Positions 25,681-34,477 of a stretch of DNA of 64,000 bases are shown here, piece by piece. Position 1 is the first letter of the stretch, and every line of letters starts with the position of its first letter. The DNA is from Bradyrhizobium sp. CB2312 (GTDB taxonomy: Bacteria; Pseudomonadota; Alphaproteobacteria; Rhizobiales; Xanthobacteraceae), in NCBI RefSeq assembly GCF_029714425.1, contig NZ_CP121668.1, positions 5,415,501 to 5,479,500 on the forward strand, given 5' to 3'. Below the pieces are notes generated by a model. That model searched no databases, had not been told where the DNA came from, and saw nothing but the letters and a program-made list of their open reading frames with translations. A program made the position numbers and the translations under genes.

Positions 25681-25842
25681 GACGGCCGACTCGTTCCCCG
25701 TTATTGAATAGTTAACGATGCGGCCGATTTGGTTAATGGCTGGTTAATTCCGCTGTGGGGTTACGTGGGGGCGAGCTGCGCTGCGATGACCGGCAGGGCC
25801 CCGGGCGAGCGTTGGACGGACGCCCTCGCCCAGCACGCCACT

Positions 25843-25944
25843 GTCATCGCCCGGCTCGACCGGGCGATCCAGTACTCCGAGACGGTTGTGGGTCAGTTGA
25901 GAAGCCGCGGCGTATTGGATGCCTCGGTCAAGCCGGGGCATGAC
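25843..25944. repeat. Composite palindromic repeat (BIME-like), 102 bp
   Basis: The outer ends are GTCAT and ATGAC. Inside lie two hairpins: ATCGCCCGG-CTCGA-CCGGGCGAT and TGCCTCGG-TCAAG-CCGGGGCA. Each has a 5-base loop, like the repeat carrying the insertion sequence at 274-1542. Confidence 0.75.
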
Positions 25945-26084
25945 ACCGGTGTGTGGGGCGGGCGCTGCCCCCTCTTCCTTCACCTTTGCTCGCGTCCATT
26001 TTGATCGCAACGTCAATCATCCCGCATTGACATGCCAATGGCATCTGGCTTCGATCCGCCTCCCCCCGGATATGGAGCCCGAGC

Positions 26085-26906
26085 ATGTCAATCCAGTCGT
26101 CCATCAGGCGGAAGACCGCGCCGGACATTCGGGCCCGCAAGCGTGGCGAGCCGATCGTCATGCTGACGTCCTACCATGCGCATACGGCAGCGCTGGTGGA
26201 CCGGCATTGCGACGTCATTCTGGTCGGCGATTCCCTTGGCAACGTCATGCACGGCTTCGAGACGACGGTGCCTGTTACGCTCGACATGATGATCCTCCAG
26301 GGCGCGGCGGTGATGCGCGGATCCAGGCAGGCGCTGGTCGTGGTCGATATGCCGTTCGGATCGTATGAGGCCTCCAAAGAGCAGGCGTTCAACTCCGCGG
26401 TCCGGATCATGAAGGAAACCCAATGCGGCGCGGTGAAGCTCGAAGGCGGCGGCCGCATGGCCGAGACGATCGCATTCCTGTCCGGGCGCGGCATCCCGGT
26501 GATGGGTCATATCGGCCTCACTCCGCAATCCATCAACACCCTCGGCTCGTTTCGCGCCCAGGGGCGCAACGAGGTGGACTGGGGCCCGATCGAGGACGAT
26601 GCCAAGGCGGTCACCGATGCCGGTGCATTCTCGGTCGTCGTCGAGGCCGTGGCCGAACCGCTGGCGCGCAAGATCACCGAGGCGATTGCAATCCCGACGA
26701 TCGGCATCGGCGCGAGCGCGGCGTGCGACGGCCAGGTGCTCGTGCTCGAGGACATGCTGGGGCTATCGCCGCGAACGCCGAAATTCGTCCGGCGCTACGG
26801 CAATCTCGGTCCGGCCATCGAAGCCGCGATCGAAGCGTATGCCGCCGACGTGCGCTCGCGCGCCTTTCCCGGGCCCGAACACGTGTACGACATGAAAAAA
26901 AGCTGA
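26085..26906 (+). CDS. panB: 3-methyl-2-oxobutanoate hydroxymethyltransferase
   Basis: 273 residues, the normal PanB length. It makes ketopantoate from alpha-ketoisovalerate and methylene-THF, the first step of pantothenate synthesis. Family blocks are [39 protein letters not shown] (metal Asp), [43 protein letters not shown] and KFVRRYGNL. Divergent enough from E. coli PanB to be one of several in rhizobia. No panC is adjacent, so it stands alone. Confidence 0.92.
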   Translation: MSIQSSIRRKTAPDIRARKRGEPIVMLTSYHAHTAALVDRHCDVILVGDSLGNVMHGFETTVPVTLDMMILQGAAVMRGSRQALVVVDMPFGSYEASKEQAFNSAVRIMKETQCGAVKLEGGGRMAETIAFLSGRGIPVMGHIGLTPQSINTLGSFRAQGRNEVDWGPIEDDAKAVTDAGAFSVVVEAVAEPLARKITEAIAIPTIGIGASAACDGQVLVLEDMLGLSPRTPKFVRRYGNLGPAIEAAIEAYAADVRSRAFPGPEHVYDMKKS

Positions 26907-26911
26907 CGACG

Positions 26912-26932
26912 CGCGGCCGCCATCAGGCCGCG
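26912..26932. terminator. Hairpin between convergent panB and binding-protein genes
   Basis: CGCGGCC and GGCCGCG form a 7-bp stem 5 bp past the panB stop and 4 bp past the stop of the convergent gene. It could serve both; no long T-run is present. Confidence 0.5.
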
Positions 26933-26936
26933 TGCC

Positions 26937-27941
26937 CTACTTCTTCACCTTGCTCGCATCCATCTTGATGCTCGGATCCAGCATCTTGGTCGAAAACGCC
27001 GTCGTCACGTCGAACGGCTTCTCCATGCCGAGATAAGTCTGGACCAGCTCGTAGTCCTTCTTCATCCGTTCGCCGTCGATCCAGCCGAGCCCCTTGGTCG
27101 TGGTGAACTCGTCGGTCATCAGGAATTTGATGCGCTCCCACTGGCGCTCCTGGTTCTCCTTGTCGAGGCCGGAGACCTGATCGAGCAGCGCCTTCAGGCA
27201 CGGCGAGACGTCGGCGACGCAGGCCGCGAAGGCCTTCTGCGAGATGCGCACGAAGTCCTCGACCAGCTTTGGATTCTTCTGGAGGTAAGCGCCGTTGACG
27301 ATCAGCGAATTGCCGTACGGGTTGAGCCCGATGTCCTTCCAGTTGACGTAGCCGAGGTCCTGTCCGAACTCGATCACCTTCAGATCGTGCTCGTTGTAGA
27401 AATCGCTGATGATGTCGACGGTGTGGCTCTTGAGCCCAGCGATCTTCGCGGTCGGCCCGATATTGACGAAGCTGACGGAGTCAGGGGCGATGCCCGCGGC
27501 CTTGGCGAAGGCCGGCCACATCACGCGCGAGGCATCGCCGGGCGGATTGCCGATCTTGTGGTTCGGAAAGTCCTTCACGCCGTTTACGCCGTAGCTCTTC
27601 AGCCAGTAGAAGGTCTGCCCGGTGTTGGCGTAGATGCTCATCAGCGCGACGTCGTCGGCGCCCTTGCTCTTGGCGACCAGCATGGTGGCGAGATCGGCGA
27701 TGCCGAAGGGCGAGCCGCCGGAGCCGACCTTGGCGGCGGAGACGCCGGAGCCCTTGCCGACCTCGATGGTGAGGTCGATGCCGGCCTTCTCGTACCAGCC
27801 CCGCGCCTTGGCGTAATAGAACGGCGAATGGTCGGCCGTCGGCGTCCAGTTCAGGATCAGATTGACCGCCTCGCCCGCGCTGGCCGGCACCGCCGGCAGA
27901 CCGAGCACCAGCGCCACAACAGCCGCCTGCAAACGCTTCAT
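26937..27941 (-). CDS. ABC transporter substrate-binding protein (NMT1/THI5-like, SsuA family)
   Basis: 334 residues with a signal peptide (MKRLQAAVVALVLGLPAVPASA). The mature start VNLILNWTPTADHSPFYYAK and the AKARGWYEKAGIDLTIEVG stretch are classic NMT1/SsuA features. The protein should be periplasmic and feed the permease (28774-29544) and ATPase (32464-33237). It is divergent from the tetR gene, with a TetR-type operator in the gap. The family carries pyrimidines, sulfonates, taurine and other small organics; the ligand here is unknown. The ATG at 27941 is used since upstream residues fall in the promoter. Confidence 0.88.
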   Translation of the reverse strand: MKRLQAAVVALVLGLPAVPASAGEAVNLILNWTPTADHSPFYYAKARGWYEKAGIDLTIEVGKGSGVSAAKVGSGGSPFGIADLATMLVAKSKGADDVALMSIYANTGQTFYWLKSYGVNGVKDFPNHKIGNPPGDASRVMWPAFAKAAGIAPDSVSFVNIGPTAKIAGLKSHTVDIISDFYNEHDLKVIEFGQDLGYVNWKDIGLNPYGNSLIVNGAYLQKNPKLVEDFVRISQKAFAACVADVSPCLKALLDQVSGLDKENQERQWERIKFLMTDEFTTTKGLGWIDGERMKKDYELVQTYLGMEKPFDVTTAFSTKMLDPSIKMDASKVKK

Positions 27942-28023
27942 CGCATCTCTCCCTGTGCCCGCGACCCGGCTTGTCGCTCTCCCCATGTGAGGATACCAAT
28001 GCAACAAGGCCGCCCCTAACTTG

Positions 28024-28039
28024 TCAACTGTTTGGTTGG
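28024..28039. promoter_or_regulatory. TetR-type operator 1 of the ABC/aldolase locus
   Basis: TCAACTGTTTGGTTGG shares TCAAC......GGTTG with the perfect palindrome at 28690-28705. It lies between the divergent binding-protein and tetR starts, ending two bases before the tetR ATG. Confidence 0.65.
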
Positions 28040-28041
28040 AA

Positions 28042-28689
28042 ATGCCCGCAAAACGTTCAGGCGACACCGCGCCGCAGCGGCGCGACCCCGTCGCCACCCG
28101 CAACAAGCTGCTCACGGCGGCGCGCCTGGAGTTCGCCAAGCACGGCTTTGCCGGCGCCCGCGTCGACGAGATCGCCGAGCGCGCCGGCGTCAACAAGCAG
28201 CTGGTCTACCATTATTTCGGCGACAAGGACGCACTCTATCTCGCCGTGCTCGAATGGGTCTACGCTGATATCCGCGAGCAGGAGCGCCAGCTCAATCTCG
28301 AAGGCTTGCCGCCGGAAAAGGCGATCCGGAAGCTGATCGAGGCCTCGTTCGATTACCTCGCCACCAACCCTGATTTCATCGTGCTGCTGAACGACGAGAA
28401 CCGCGGCGGCGCCCGCCACGTCCGCGGCTCGACGCGGCTCGAGGCGATGCACTCGCCGCTGGTCCGGAGCGTGTCCCACATCCTGCACGAGGGCGTCCGC
28501 GCCGGGGTGTTCCGCAAAGGGATCGACCCGATCCAGCTCTACATCTCCATCGCCGGCCTCAGCTATTTCTATCTCTCCAACACGCCGACGCTGTCGGCGA
28601 TCTTCGGCAAGGACCTGTCGAGCCGGGCTGCGCGGCGCGCCCGCCGCCGCCACGTCGCCGACCTCGTGCTGCATTCGCTCCGGCCGTAA
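28042..28689 (+). CDS. TetR/AcrR family regulator (RutR-like) of the ABC/aldolase locus
   Basis: 215 residues. The helix-turn-helix AGARVDEIAERAGVNKQLVYHYFGDKDALYLAVLE is near residues 35-65, and the C-terminal half resembles the RutR/YcdC ligand domain (LIEASFDYLATNPDFIVLL, SIAGLSYFYLSN). RutR-type proteins sense pyrimidines and related metabolites. The ATG at 28042 lies directly against operator 1, suggesting autorepression. Operator 2 follows its stop codon, in front of the permease gene. Confidence 0.85.
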   Translation: MPAKRSGDTAPQRRDPVATRNKLLTAARLEFAKHGFAGARVDEIAERAGVNKQLVYHYFGDKDALYLAVLEWVYADIREQERQLNLEGLPPEKAIRKLIEASFDYLATNPDFIVLLNDENRGGARHVRGSTRLEAMHSPLVRSVSHILHEGVRAGVFRKGIDPIQLYISIAGLSYFYLSNTPTLSAIFGKDLSSRAARRARRRHVADLVLHSLRP

Positions 28690-28705
28690 TCAACCAACTG
28701 GTTGA
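28690..28705. promoter_or_regulatory. TetR-type operator 2 of the ABC/aldolase locus
   Basis: TCAACCAACTGGTTGA is a perfect palindrome with 7-bp arms. It begins one base after the tetR stop and 84 bp before the permease start, so the permease unit probably has its own regulated promoter. Confidence 0.75.
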
Positions 28706-28773
28706 AACTTACCCCAGGGACGTTTAAGCTGACCACCAGCGGCATCGTCGCTGCTAGCAACAGGGAGCAAACG

Positions 28774-29544
28774 GTGGCAGGAGACGCAGCCCGCACCTCG
28801 CGCAGCTTTGCGGTCATCCTGATCGTGCACCTCGCCGTGCTCGTGCTGTGGCAGGTTGCGGTCGACGCTTTCCACGTGCCGAAATTCATCCTGCCGTCCC
28901 CGCTGGCGACGGTTCAGACGCTGGGAACCGCAAGCTATGCCTGGGGCGCCAACACGCTGGTGACGGCGGTCGAGATCCTCGGCGGCTTCGCGCTCGGCGC
29001 TTTCGTCGGCGTCGCGCTCGCGGTGATCTTCAGCTGGGCGCCGCTGGTCAGCCTCGTGCTGCTGCCGCTGTTCGTGACGCTGAACATGATCCCGAAGGTC
29101 GCGCTCGGCCCGCTCTTTATCGTCTGGTTCTCCTACGGCATCGTGCCGAACATCCTGATCGCCTTCAGCATCTGCTTCTTCCCGATCCTGCTCACCACCG
29201 CGCGTGGGCTGCGCGAGGTCGAGCCTGATCTGCTCGATCTCGTCAAATCGCTGCGCGGCTCGCGCTGGACGCTGTTCCGCAAGATCCAGCTGCCGGGATC
29301 GCTGCCTTACGTGTTCTCCGGCATGAAGGTCGGCGCCATCCTCGCGGTCGCCGGCGCCATCGTCGGCGAGTTCATCGCCTCCGAGCGCGGGCTCGGCTAC
29401 CTCATGATCCAGGTGCAGTCCTCACTCGACACGCCCGCGATGGTGATGGCGGTCGTGCTGCTGACCCTGCTCGGCGTCGCCCTCTACGGCCTGGTCCTCG
29501 CCCTCGAACGCGCGTTCGTGGTCGGCGACGCCAGGCAAGCCTAA
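28774..29544 (+). CDS. ABC transporter permease (SsuC/TauC type)
   Basis: 256 residues with about six membrane helices and the permease 'EAA' loop (ARGLREVEPDLLDLVKSLRG..W..F.KIQLPGSLPYVFSG, about 150-190) that docks the ATPase. The GTG at 28774 has GGGAGC upstream; the frame continues left across the operator but homology does not. It forms an importer with the NMT1-like binding protein and the ATPase encoded four genes downstream. Confidence 0.88.
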   Translation: MAGDAARTSRSFAVILIVHLAVLVLWQVAVDAFHVPKFILPSPLATVQTLGTASYAWGANTLVTAVEILGGFALGAFVGVALAVIFSWAPLVSLVLLPLFVTLNMIPKVALGPLFIVWFSYGIVPNILIAFSICFFPILLTTARGLREVEPDLLDLVKSLRGSRWTLFRKIQLPGSLPYVFSGMKVGAILAVAGAIVGEFIASERGLGYLMIQVQSSLDTPAMVMAVVLLTLLGVALYGLVLALERAFVVGDARQA

Positions 29545-29559
29545 CTGAAGGACCGCCCC

Positions 29560-30597
29560 ATGCTGCTCACCCGCAAGAACCTGCCGAAGACCATCCCCGA
29601 TATCGCGGCACTGGACGATCTCCTGTGCCGCCCGACCCAGGCGCTGATCGACGACCTCGATAAGGTCGAGGGCGACATCATGATCCTTGGCGTCGGCGGC
29701 AAGATGGGCCCGACACTGGCGGGGCTCGCGAAGGCCGCTGCCCCGGATCGCCGCGTCATCGGCGTCGCCCGCTTCAGCGAAGCCGGTGTGAAGGACTGGC
29801 TGCACGCGCGCGGCGTCGAGACCATCAATTGCGATCTGATGAACGAGAAGGCGATTCATTCGCTGCCGAAGGCGCCGAACATCATCTTCATGGCCGGCCG
29901 CAAATTCGGCGCCGAGGGCGATCTGTCGCTGACCTGGGCGATGAACGCGCATGTGCCGGCGCTGGTCGCGCAGGCGTTTCCCTCGTCGCGTATCGTGGCG
30001 TTCTCGACCGGCTGCATCTATCCCTTCGTCCCCGTCGACGGCCAAGGCTCGACCGAGGAGATGGCGCCGAACCCGCCCGGCGAATACGCCCAATCCTGCG
30101 TCGGCCGCGAGCGCATGTTCGAGTATTTTTCCCGCAAATTTTCGACGCCCGGCCGGCTGTTCCGCCTCAACTACGCGATCGACATGCGCTACGGCGTGCT
30201 GCACGACATCGCCACGAAAGTCCTGAGCGGCACCCCGATCGACGTCAGCCTCGGCCACGTCAATTTCATCTGGCAGGGCGATGCGTCCGCGCAGGCGCTG
30301 CGGTGCCTTGCGCATTGCACGGCGCCGACCTCGCCGATCAATGTCAGCGGCCACGAAATTCTGGCCGTGCGCGATCTCGCGCAAAAGTTCGGCGCGCGCT
30401 TCGGCCGCGCGCCGGTGCTGACGGGCAAGGAAGAGCCGACGGCCTGGCTCACCGACACGTCCAAGGCGGTCGAGCTGTTCGGCCTGCCGGTTGTCGATAC
30501 CGAGCAGCTGATCGCATGGACCGCGGACTGGGTGTCCCGCGCCATGCCGAGCCTCGGCAAGCCGACCAAATACGAGGTGCGTGATGGACGCTACTGA
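29560..30597 (+). CDS. NAD-dependent epimerase/dehydratase-like protein
   Basis: 345 residues of extended-SDR type. The nucleotide-binding motif is ILGVGGKMGPTLA (about 42-54), a Gly pattern similar to GxxGxxG. The usual active-site YxxxK is not evident at the normal place (ECYAQ region reads GEYAQSCVGRERMFEY), so catalysis may differ. The C-terminal substrate part includes HVNFIWQGDASAQALRCL. It is the second gene of the transport/catabolic operon, 15 bp after the permease gene, and probably acts on the imported compound. Confidence 0.7.
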   Translation: MLLTRKNLPKTIPDIAALDDLLCRPTQALIDDLDKVEGDIMILGVGGKMGPTLAGLAKAAAPDRRVIGVARFSEAGVKDWLHARGVETINCDLMNEKAIHSLPKAPNIIFMAGRKFGAEGDLSLTWAMNAHVPALVAQAFPSSRIVAFSTGCIYPFVPVDGQGSTEEMAPNPPGEYAQSCVGRERMFEYFSRKFSTPGRLFRLNYAIDMRYGVLHDIATKVLSGTPIDVSLGHVNFIWQGDASAQALRCLAHCTAPTSPINVSGHEILAVRDLAQKFGARFGRAPVLTGKEEPTAWLTDTSKAVELFGLPVVDTEQLIAWTADWVSRAMPSLGKPTKYEVRDGRY

Positions 30598-31405
30598 CGC
30601 TCCGCCGATCCTCAAGCTCGGCGTCGCCGACGCGATCGCCGGGCTCGCGCTGTCGACGGAGGCGCACTGGAACCAGACTGAAGAGGACTGGCGCATCTTC
30701 CTGCGCGACGGCATCGTGTTCGGCATTCGCGACGGCATGCGGCTGGTCGCCACCGCAGCCCTGCTGCCCTATTCCGGCAACAACGCCTGGATCAGCATGG
30801 TGCTGGTGTCGGCCACACATCGCCGCCGCGGCCTCGCCACGTGCCTCGTCGATGCTTGCCTCCAGACCGCGCGCAAGAACGGCCTGACCAGCTGGCTCGA
30901 CGCCACCCCCGACGGCGCCGCCGTCTATGGCCCGCTCGGCTTCACGCCGACGCTGCAATTGCGCCGGCTGAAGCTGGTGAAGCCGACGCAGGCCTCCGCG
31001 CCGTCGCTGTCAGCCTCCACGCCCGAGGCGCTTTGCGTGCGCGACCGGCGGGTCACCGGGTTCGACCGGACCGCGCTCCTCACCGCCTTTGCCCAACGCT
31101 CCGGCTCTCGCATCGTCGCAGCGAATGGATGCATCGCGCTGGTCCGCGACGGCCGAACCGCGCGCCACATCGGCCCATTATTCGCCGACAATGCCGCGGA
31201 CGCGCTGGCCCTTGTCCATGCGATCGCCAGCTCCGAACCCCGCCCCCTCCTGATCGACGCCGTCGCCTCGCAAGCTGCGTTCCTGGAAGGATTGACCGCC
31301 TCTGGCTGGACCATCGAGCGGCCGTTCCAGCGCATGCGGTTCGGCCCTGCCACATCAGCGGGCGACGAAATGCCATTCGCCGTCGCCGGCCCCGAATTCG
31401 GATAG
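30584..31405 (+). CDS. GNAT family N-acetyltransferase
   Basis: 273 residues. The GNAT fold in the first half has the acetyl-CoA loop VSATHRRRGLATCLVDACL (R/Q-x-x-G-x-G/A type, about 80-95). The second half (about 150-270) looks like a second, more divergent GNAT or sterol-carrier-like domain, as in some two-domain acetyltransferases. It overlaps the epimerase gene by 14 bp with GAGG before the ATG, so the genes are cotranscribed. It could acetylate an amine of the imported compound or a product of its breakdown; this is inference. Confidence 0.75.
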   Translation: MDATDAPPILKLGVADAIAGLALSTEAHWNQTEEDWRIFLRDGIVFGIRDGMRLVATAALLPYSGNNAWISMVLVSATHRRRGLATCLVDACLQTARKNGLTSWLDATPDGAAVYGPLGFTPTLQLRRLKLVKPTQASAPSLSASTPEALCVRDRRVTGFDRTALLTAFAQRSGSRIVAANGCIALVRDGRTARHIGPLFADNAADALALVHAIASSEPRPLLIDAVASQAAFLEGLTASGWTIERPFQRMRFGPATSAGDEMPFAVAGPEFG

Positions 31406-31411
31406 GACATC

Positions 31412-32467
31412 ATGCACCACAGCCAGATCAACGCAGACGTCCGCAAGCTGATCGCCGAGGGCACCGTGCTGCCGGCGCATCCGCTCGCCCTCACCGCCGA
31501 GCGCCAGCTCGACAAGCAGCATCAGCGCGCGCTGACGCGCTATTACATCGACGCCGGCTCCGGCGGCCTTGCCGTCGGCGTGCACACCACGCAGTTCGCG
31601 ATCCGCGATGTCGGCCTCTACCGCCCCGTGCTCGAGCTCGCCGCCGAGACTGCCGCCAACTGGACCAAGCGTCCGCTGGCGATGGTCGCGGGCCTTGCTG
31701 GCCCCACCACGCAGGCCGTCACGGAGGCCCGCACCGCCCGCGACATCGGCTATCACGCCGGCCTGCTCAGCCTCGCCGCGATGAAGAGCGCCTCCGAGGA
31801 CGAGATCATCGCGCACTGCACCGCCGTCGCGGCGGAAATCCCGCTGGTCGGCTTCTACCTCCAGCCCGCCGTCGGCGGTGTTGTCCTGTCGAGCCGGTTC
31901 TGGCGGCGCTTTGCCACGATCGACAATGTCATCGCCATCAAGATCGCGCCGTTCAACCGCTATCGCACGCTCGACGTGCTGCGCGGCGTCGCAGCGGCCG
32001 GCGCGCTCGACCGCGTCGCGCTCTACACCGGCAATGACGATCACATCCTGCTCGATTTGATGCTGCCGTTCGATCTCCGCAACAAGGGCGTCACCACGCG
32101 TACCTACTTCAAAGGCGGCCTGCTCGGCCATTGGTCGGTCTGGACTGCGAGCGCGATCAAGCAGTTCGAGCGCTGCAAGGCGGCGCGGCACAAGGACAGC
32201 GTGCCAGCCGACCTGCTCGCGCTCGATGCCCGCGTCACCGACTGCAACAGCGCCTTCTTCGACGTCGCCAACAATTTTCACGGCTGCATCGCCGGCTGCC
32301 ACGAGATCCTGCGCCGTCAGGGCCTGATGCCGGGCCTGTGGTGCCTTGATCCGAACGAGGGCCTCAGCCCCGGCCAGAAGGACGAGATCGACCGGGTCAC
32401 GCGCGAGCATGCCGACCTCAGCGACGACGCTTTCGTTGCGGCAAACCTCAGCAAATGGCTGGCATGA
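31412..32467 (+). CDS. Dihydrodipicolinate synthase (DapA/NAL) family aldolase-like protein
   Basis: 351 residues, longer than DapA (about 290), with a C-terminal extension. The Schiff-base Lys is K177 (AIKIAPFNRY) and a candidate proton-relay Tyr is Y149 (FYLQP). The glycine-rich loop near 50-60 (GSGGLAVGVHTTQF) replaces the GGTTGE motif of true DapA. It is therefore a lyase or dehydratase acting on a 2-oxo acid rather than a lysine enzyme. It lies in the operon 6 bp after the GNAT gene and overlaps the ATPase gene by four bases. Confidence 0.82.
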   Translation: MHHSQINADVRKLIAEGTVLPAHPLALTAERQLDKQHQRALTRYYIDAGSGGLAVGVHTTQFAIRDVGLYRPVLELAAETAANWTKRPLAMVAGLAGPTTQAVTEARTARDIGYHAGLLSLAAMKSASEDEIIAHCTAVAAEIPLVGFYLQPAVGGVVLSSRFWRRFATIDNVIAIKIAPFNRYRTLDVLRGVAAAGALDRVALYTGNDDHILLDLMLPFDLRNKGVTTRTYFKGGLLGHWSVWTASAIKQFERCKAARHKDSVPADLLALDARVTDCNSAFFDVANNFHGCIAGCHEILRRQGLMPGLWCLDPNEGLSPGQKDEIDRVTREHADLSDDAFVAANLSKWLA

Positions 32468-33237
32468 GCTCCGAGGCCTTCATCAGCCTGCAAGGGGTCC
32501 GAAAAGTCTATCGGACCGGCGGCGCCGAGTTTTTGGCGGTGTCCGACGTCACCATGGACGTGCAGGAAGGTGAGCTGGTCTCGCTGGTCGGCCCCTCCGG
32601 CTGCGGCAAGACCACGGTGATGAAGATTCTTGCGGGCCTGCACAGCGCCGACGGCGGCAAGGTGAAGATCGGCAATGCCAAAAGCCCGTTCGATCCGACC
32701 CGCGACATCGGCATGGTGTTCCAGCAGGCGTTGCTCCTGAAGTGGCGCACCATCCTGGACAACGTGCTCTTGCCGGCCGAGATCGTCGGCCTGCCCATGA
32801 AGGCCGCGCGCGAGCGGGCGCGCGACCTGCTCGACCTCGTGGGCCTTGCCGGCTATGAGCAGAAATATCCGCAACAGCTGTCCGGCGGCATGCAGCAGCG
32901 CACTGCGATTGCACGCGCGTTCATCCACGATCCAAAACTGATCCTGATGGACGAGCCGTTCGGCGCGCTGGATGCGCTGACGCGCGAGCAGATGAACCTG
33001 GAGATGCTGCGGATCTGGCGCGAGAGCGGCAAGACCATCATCTTCGTCACGCACTCGATCCAGGAAGCGGTGTTTTTGTCCTCGCACTGCGCGGTGCTGA
33101 CGGCGGGCCCGGCGAAGATGGCTGATTATTTCCCGATCGACCTGCCCTTCCCCCGCGACCTGCCGCTGAAGACGACGGACGCGTTCGGCGCCTATGCGCG
33201 GCGGATTTACGCGAAGCTGGGATTAGGGGCGGGCTAA
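32464..33237 (+). CDS. ABC transporter ATP-binding protein (SsuB/TauB type)
   Basis: 257 residues. Walker A is GPSGCGKTT (about 43-51), the signature is LSGGMQQR (about 138-145), and Walker B is [15 protein letters not shown] (about 158-172), followed by the H-loop [10 protein letters not shown]. The ATGA overlap with the DapA-like gene shows coupled translation. It powers the importer formed with the permease at 28774 and the binding protein at 26937. Placing the ATPase last in the catabolic operon is unusual but the set is complete. Confidence 0.9.
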   Translation: MSSEAFISLQGVRKVYRTGGAEFLAVSDVTMDVQEGELVSLVGPSGCGKTTVMKILAGLHSADGGKVKIGNAKSPFDPTRDIGMVFQQALLLKWRTILDNVLLPAEIVGLPMKAARERARDLLDLVGLAGYEQKYPQQLSGGMQQRTAIARAFIHDPKLILMDEPFGALDALTREQMNLEMLRIWRESGKTIIFVTHSIQEAVFLSSHCAVLTAGPAKMADYFPIDLPFPRDLPLKTTDAFGAYARRIYAKLGLGAG

Positions 33238-33256
33238 GACGCCACGATCAGTCCCG

Positions 33257-33345
33257 TAGGGTGGGCAAAGCGAAGCGTGCCCACGCATCTTTGCGGACGG
33301 AGACAGATGGTGGGCACGGCGCAGATGCGCCTTTGCCCACCCTAG
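33257..33345. repeat. Palindromic repeat region (TAGGGTGGGCAAAG family)
   Basis: TAGGGTGGGCAAAG at 33257-33270 is inverted at 33331-33344 (CTTTGCCCACCCTA). Inside are further inverted GTGCCCAC/GTGGGCAC words. It fills most of the gap between convergent genes and may act as a transcription barrier. Confidence 0.75.
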
Positions 33346-33385
33346 GAGAGTCGGGCGCGGCGTGAAAACCGCACCCTCCTCATGC

Positions 33386-34477
33386 TCACGTCTTGTTGCG
33401 CATCTTGCTGAGCAAATAGTTGTCGTAAAAATTCTCAGCGATCTGCGTGTAGAACAGCAGTTCCTTCTGATACGCGTCGTGACTCTCCTTGGTGCGCTTG
33501 AACAGGTCGCTCTTGGCGGCGAGCTCGTTCAGATGCTCCTGGGTGGCGTTGTAGCAGGCCTCCAGCACCGGCTGCGGGAATGCCTTCAGCTCCGCGCCGT
33601 TGGCGATCAGCCGCTTCAAGGCCGCCGGATTCACGCTGTCGTACTTCTCGAGCATCCAGGCGCCGGCCGCCGACGCGGCCTGGTTGACGATCGCCTGATA
33701 GTGCTTCGGCAGGCTCGCCCATTTCTCGTCGTTGACGATCATGTGCAGCATGGCGCCGCCTTCCCACCAGCCGGGGAAATAATAGTACTTCGCGACCTTC
33801 TGGAAGCCGAGCTTCTCGTCGTCATAGGGACCGACGAATTCGGCCGCATCGATCGAGCCCTTCTCCAGCGCCGCGTATACGTCGCCGCCGGCAAGCTGCT
33901 GCGGCACGATGCCGAGCCTGGCCAGCACATGGCCGCCCATGCCGGCGATGCGGAATTTGAGGCCCTTGAGATCGTCGACGGTCTTGATCTCCTTGCGGAA
34001 CCAGCCGCCCATCTGGGTGCCGGAATTGCCGCAGAGGATGGCGTGCGCCTTGAAGGGCTTGAGCGCCTCGTTGGCGAGATCGGCGCCGCCGCCGAAAAAC
34101 CACCAGGACTCCTGATGGCGATGGTTCATGCCGAACGGTGCGCCCGTGGCGTAAGCCAGCGCCGGCTCCTTGCCGATGTAGAAATAGAGCGGCGTCTGCG
34201 CCATCTCGACCGAGGCGACGCTGACGGCGTCAAGCGCCTGCAGGCCGGGCACGAGCTCGCCGGCCGCAAAGGTCTGGATCTGGAATTTGTTGTCGGTGGC
34301 GTCGGCCACGTATTTCGCAAAGGTCTGCGCCGTGCCGTAGATGGTGTCGAGTGACTTCGGGAAGCTCGAGGTCAGGCGCCATTTGATCTCGGGCGCGCTC
34401 TGCGCGATCGCGGGTGCAGCCACCAGCGTCGTCGCGCCGGCGACCGCGCCGCCCTTGAGAAATGTACGGCGTTTCAT
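33386..34477 (-). CDS. TRAP transporter substrate-binding protein (DctP family)
   Basis: 363 residues with a twin-arginine signal (MKRRTFLKGGAVAGATTLVAAPAIA), so it is probably exported folded. The body has the DctP/TakP features WRLTSSFPKSLDTIYGTAQTF, NSGTQMGGWFRKEI..DDLKGLKFRIAG (the conserved Arg that binds the acid), and GALEKGSIDAAEFVGPYDDE-type text. It binds organic acids, probably 2-oxo or aromatic acids. No dctQ/dctM membrane subunits are nearby, so it either works with a distant transporter or is orphaned. Confidence 0.85.
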   Translation of the reverse strand: MKRRTFLKGGAVAGATTLVAAPAIAQSAPEIKWRLTSSFPKSLDTIYGTAQTFAKYVADATDNKFQIQTFAAGELVPGLQALDAVSVASVEMAQTPLYFYIGKEPALAYATGAPFGMNHRHQESWWFFGGGADLANEALKPFKAHAILCGNSGTQMGGWFRKEIKTVDDLKGLKFRIAGMGGHVLARLGIVPQQLAGGDVYAALEKGSIDAAEFVGPYDDEKLGFQKVAKYYYFPGWWEGGAMLHMIVNDEKWASLPKHYQAIVNQAASAAGAWMLEKYDSVNPAALKRLIANGAELKAFPQPVLEACYNATQEHLNELAAKSDLFKRTKESHDAYQKELLFYTQIAENFYDNYLLSKMRNKT

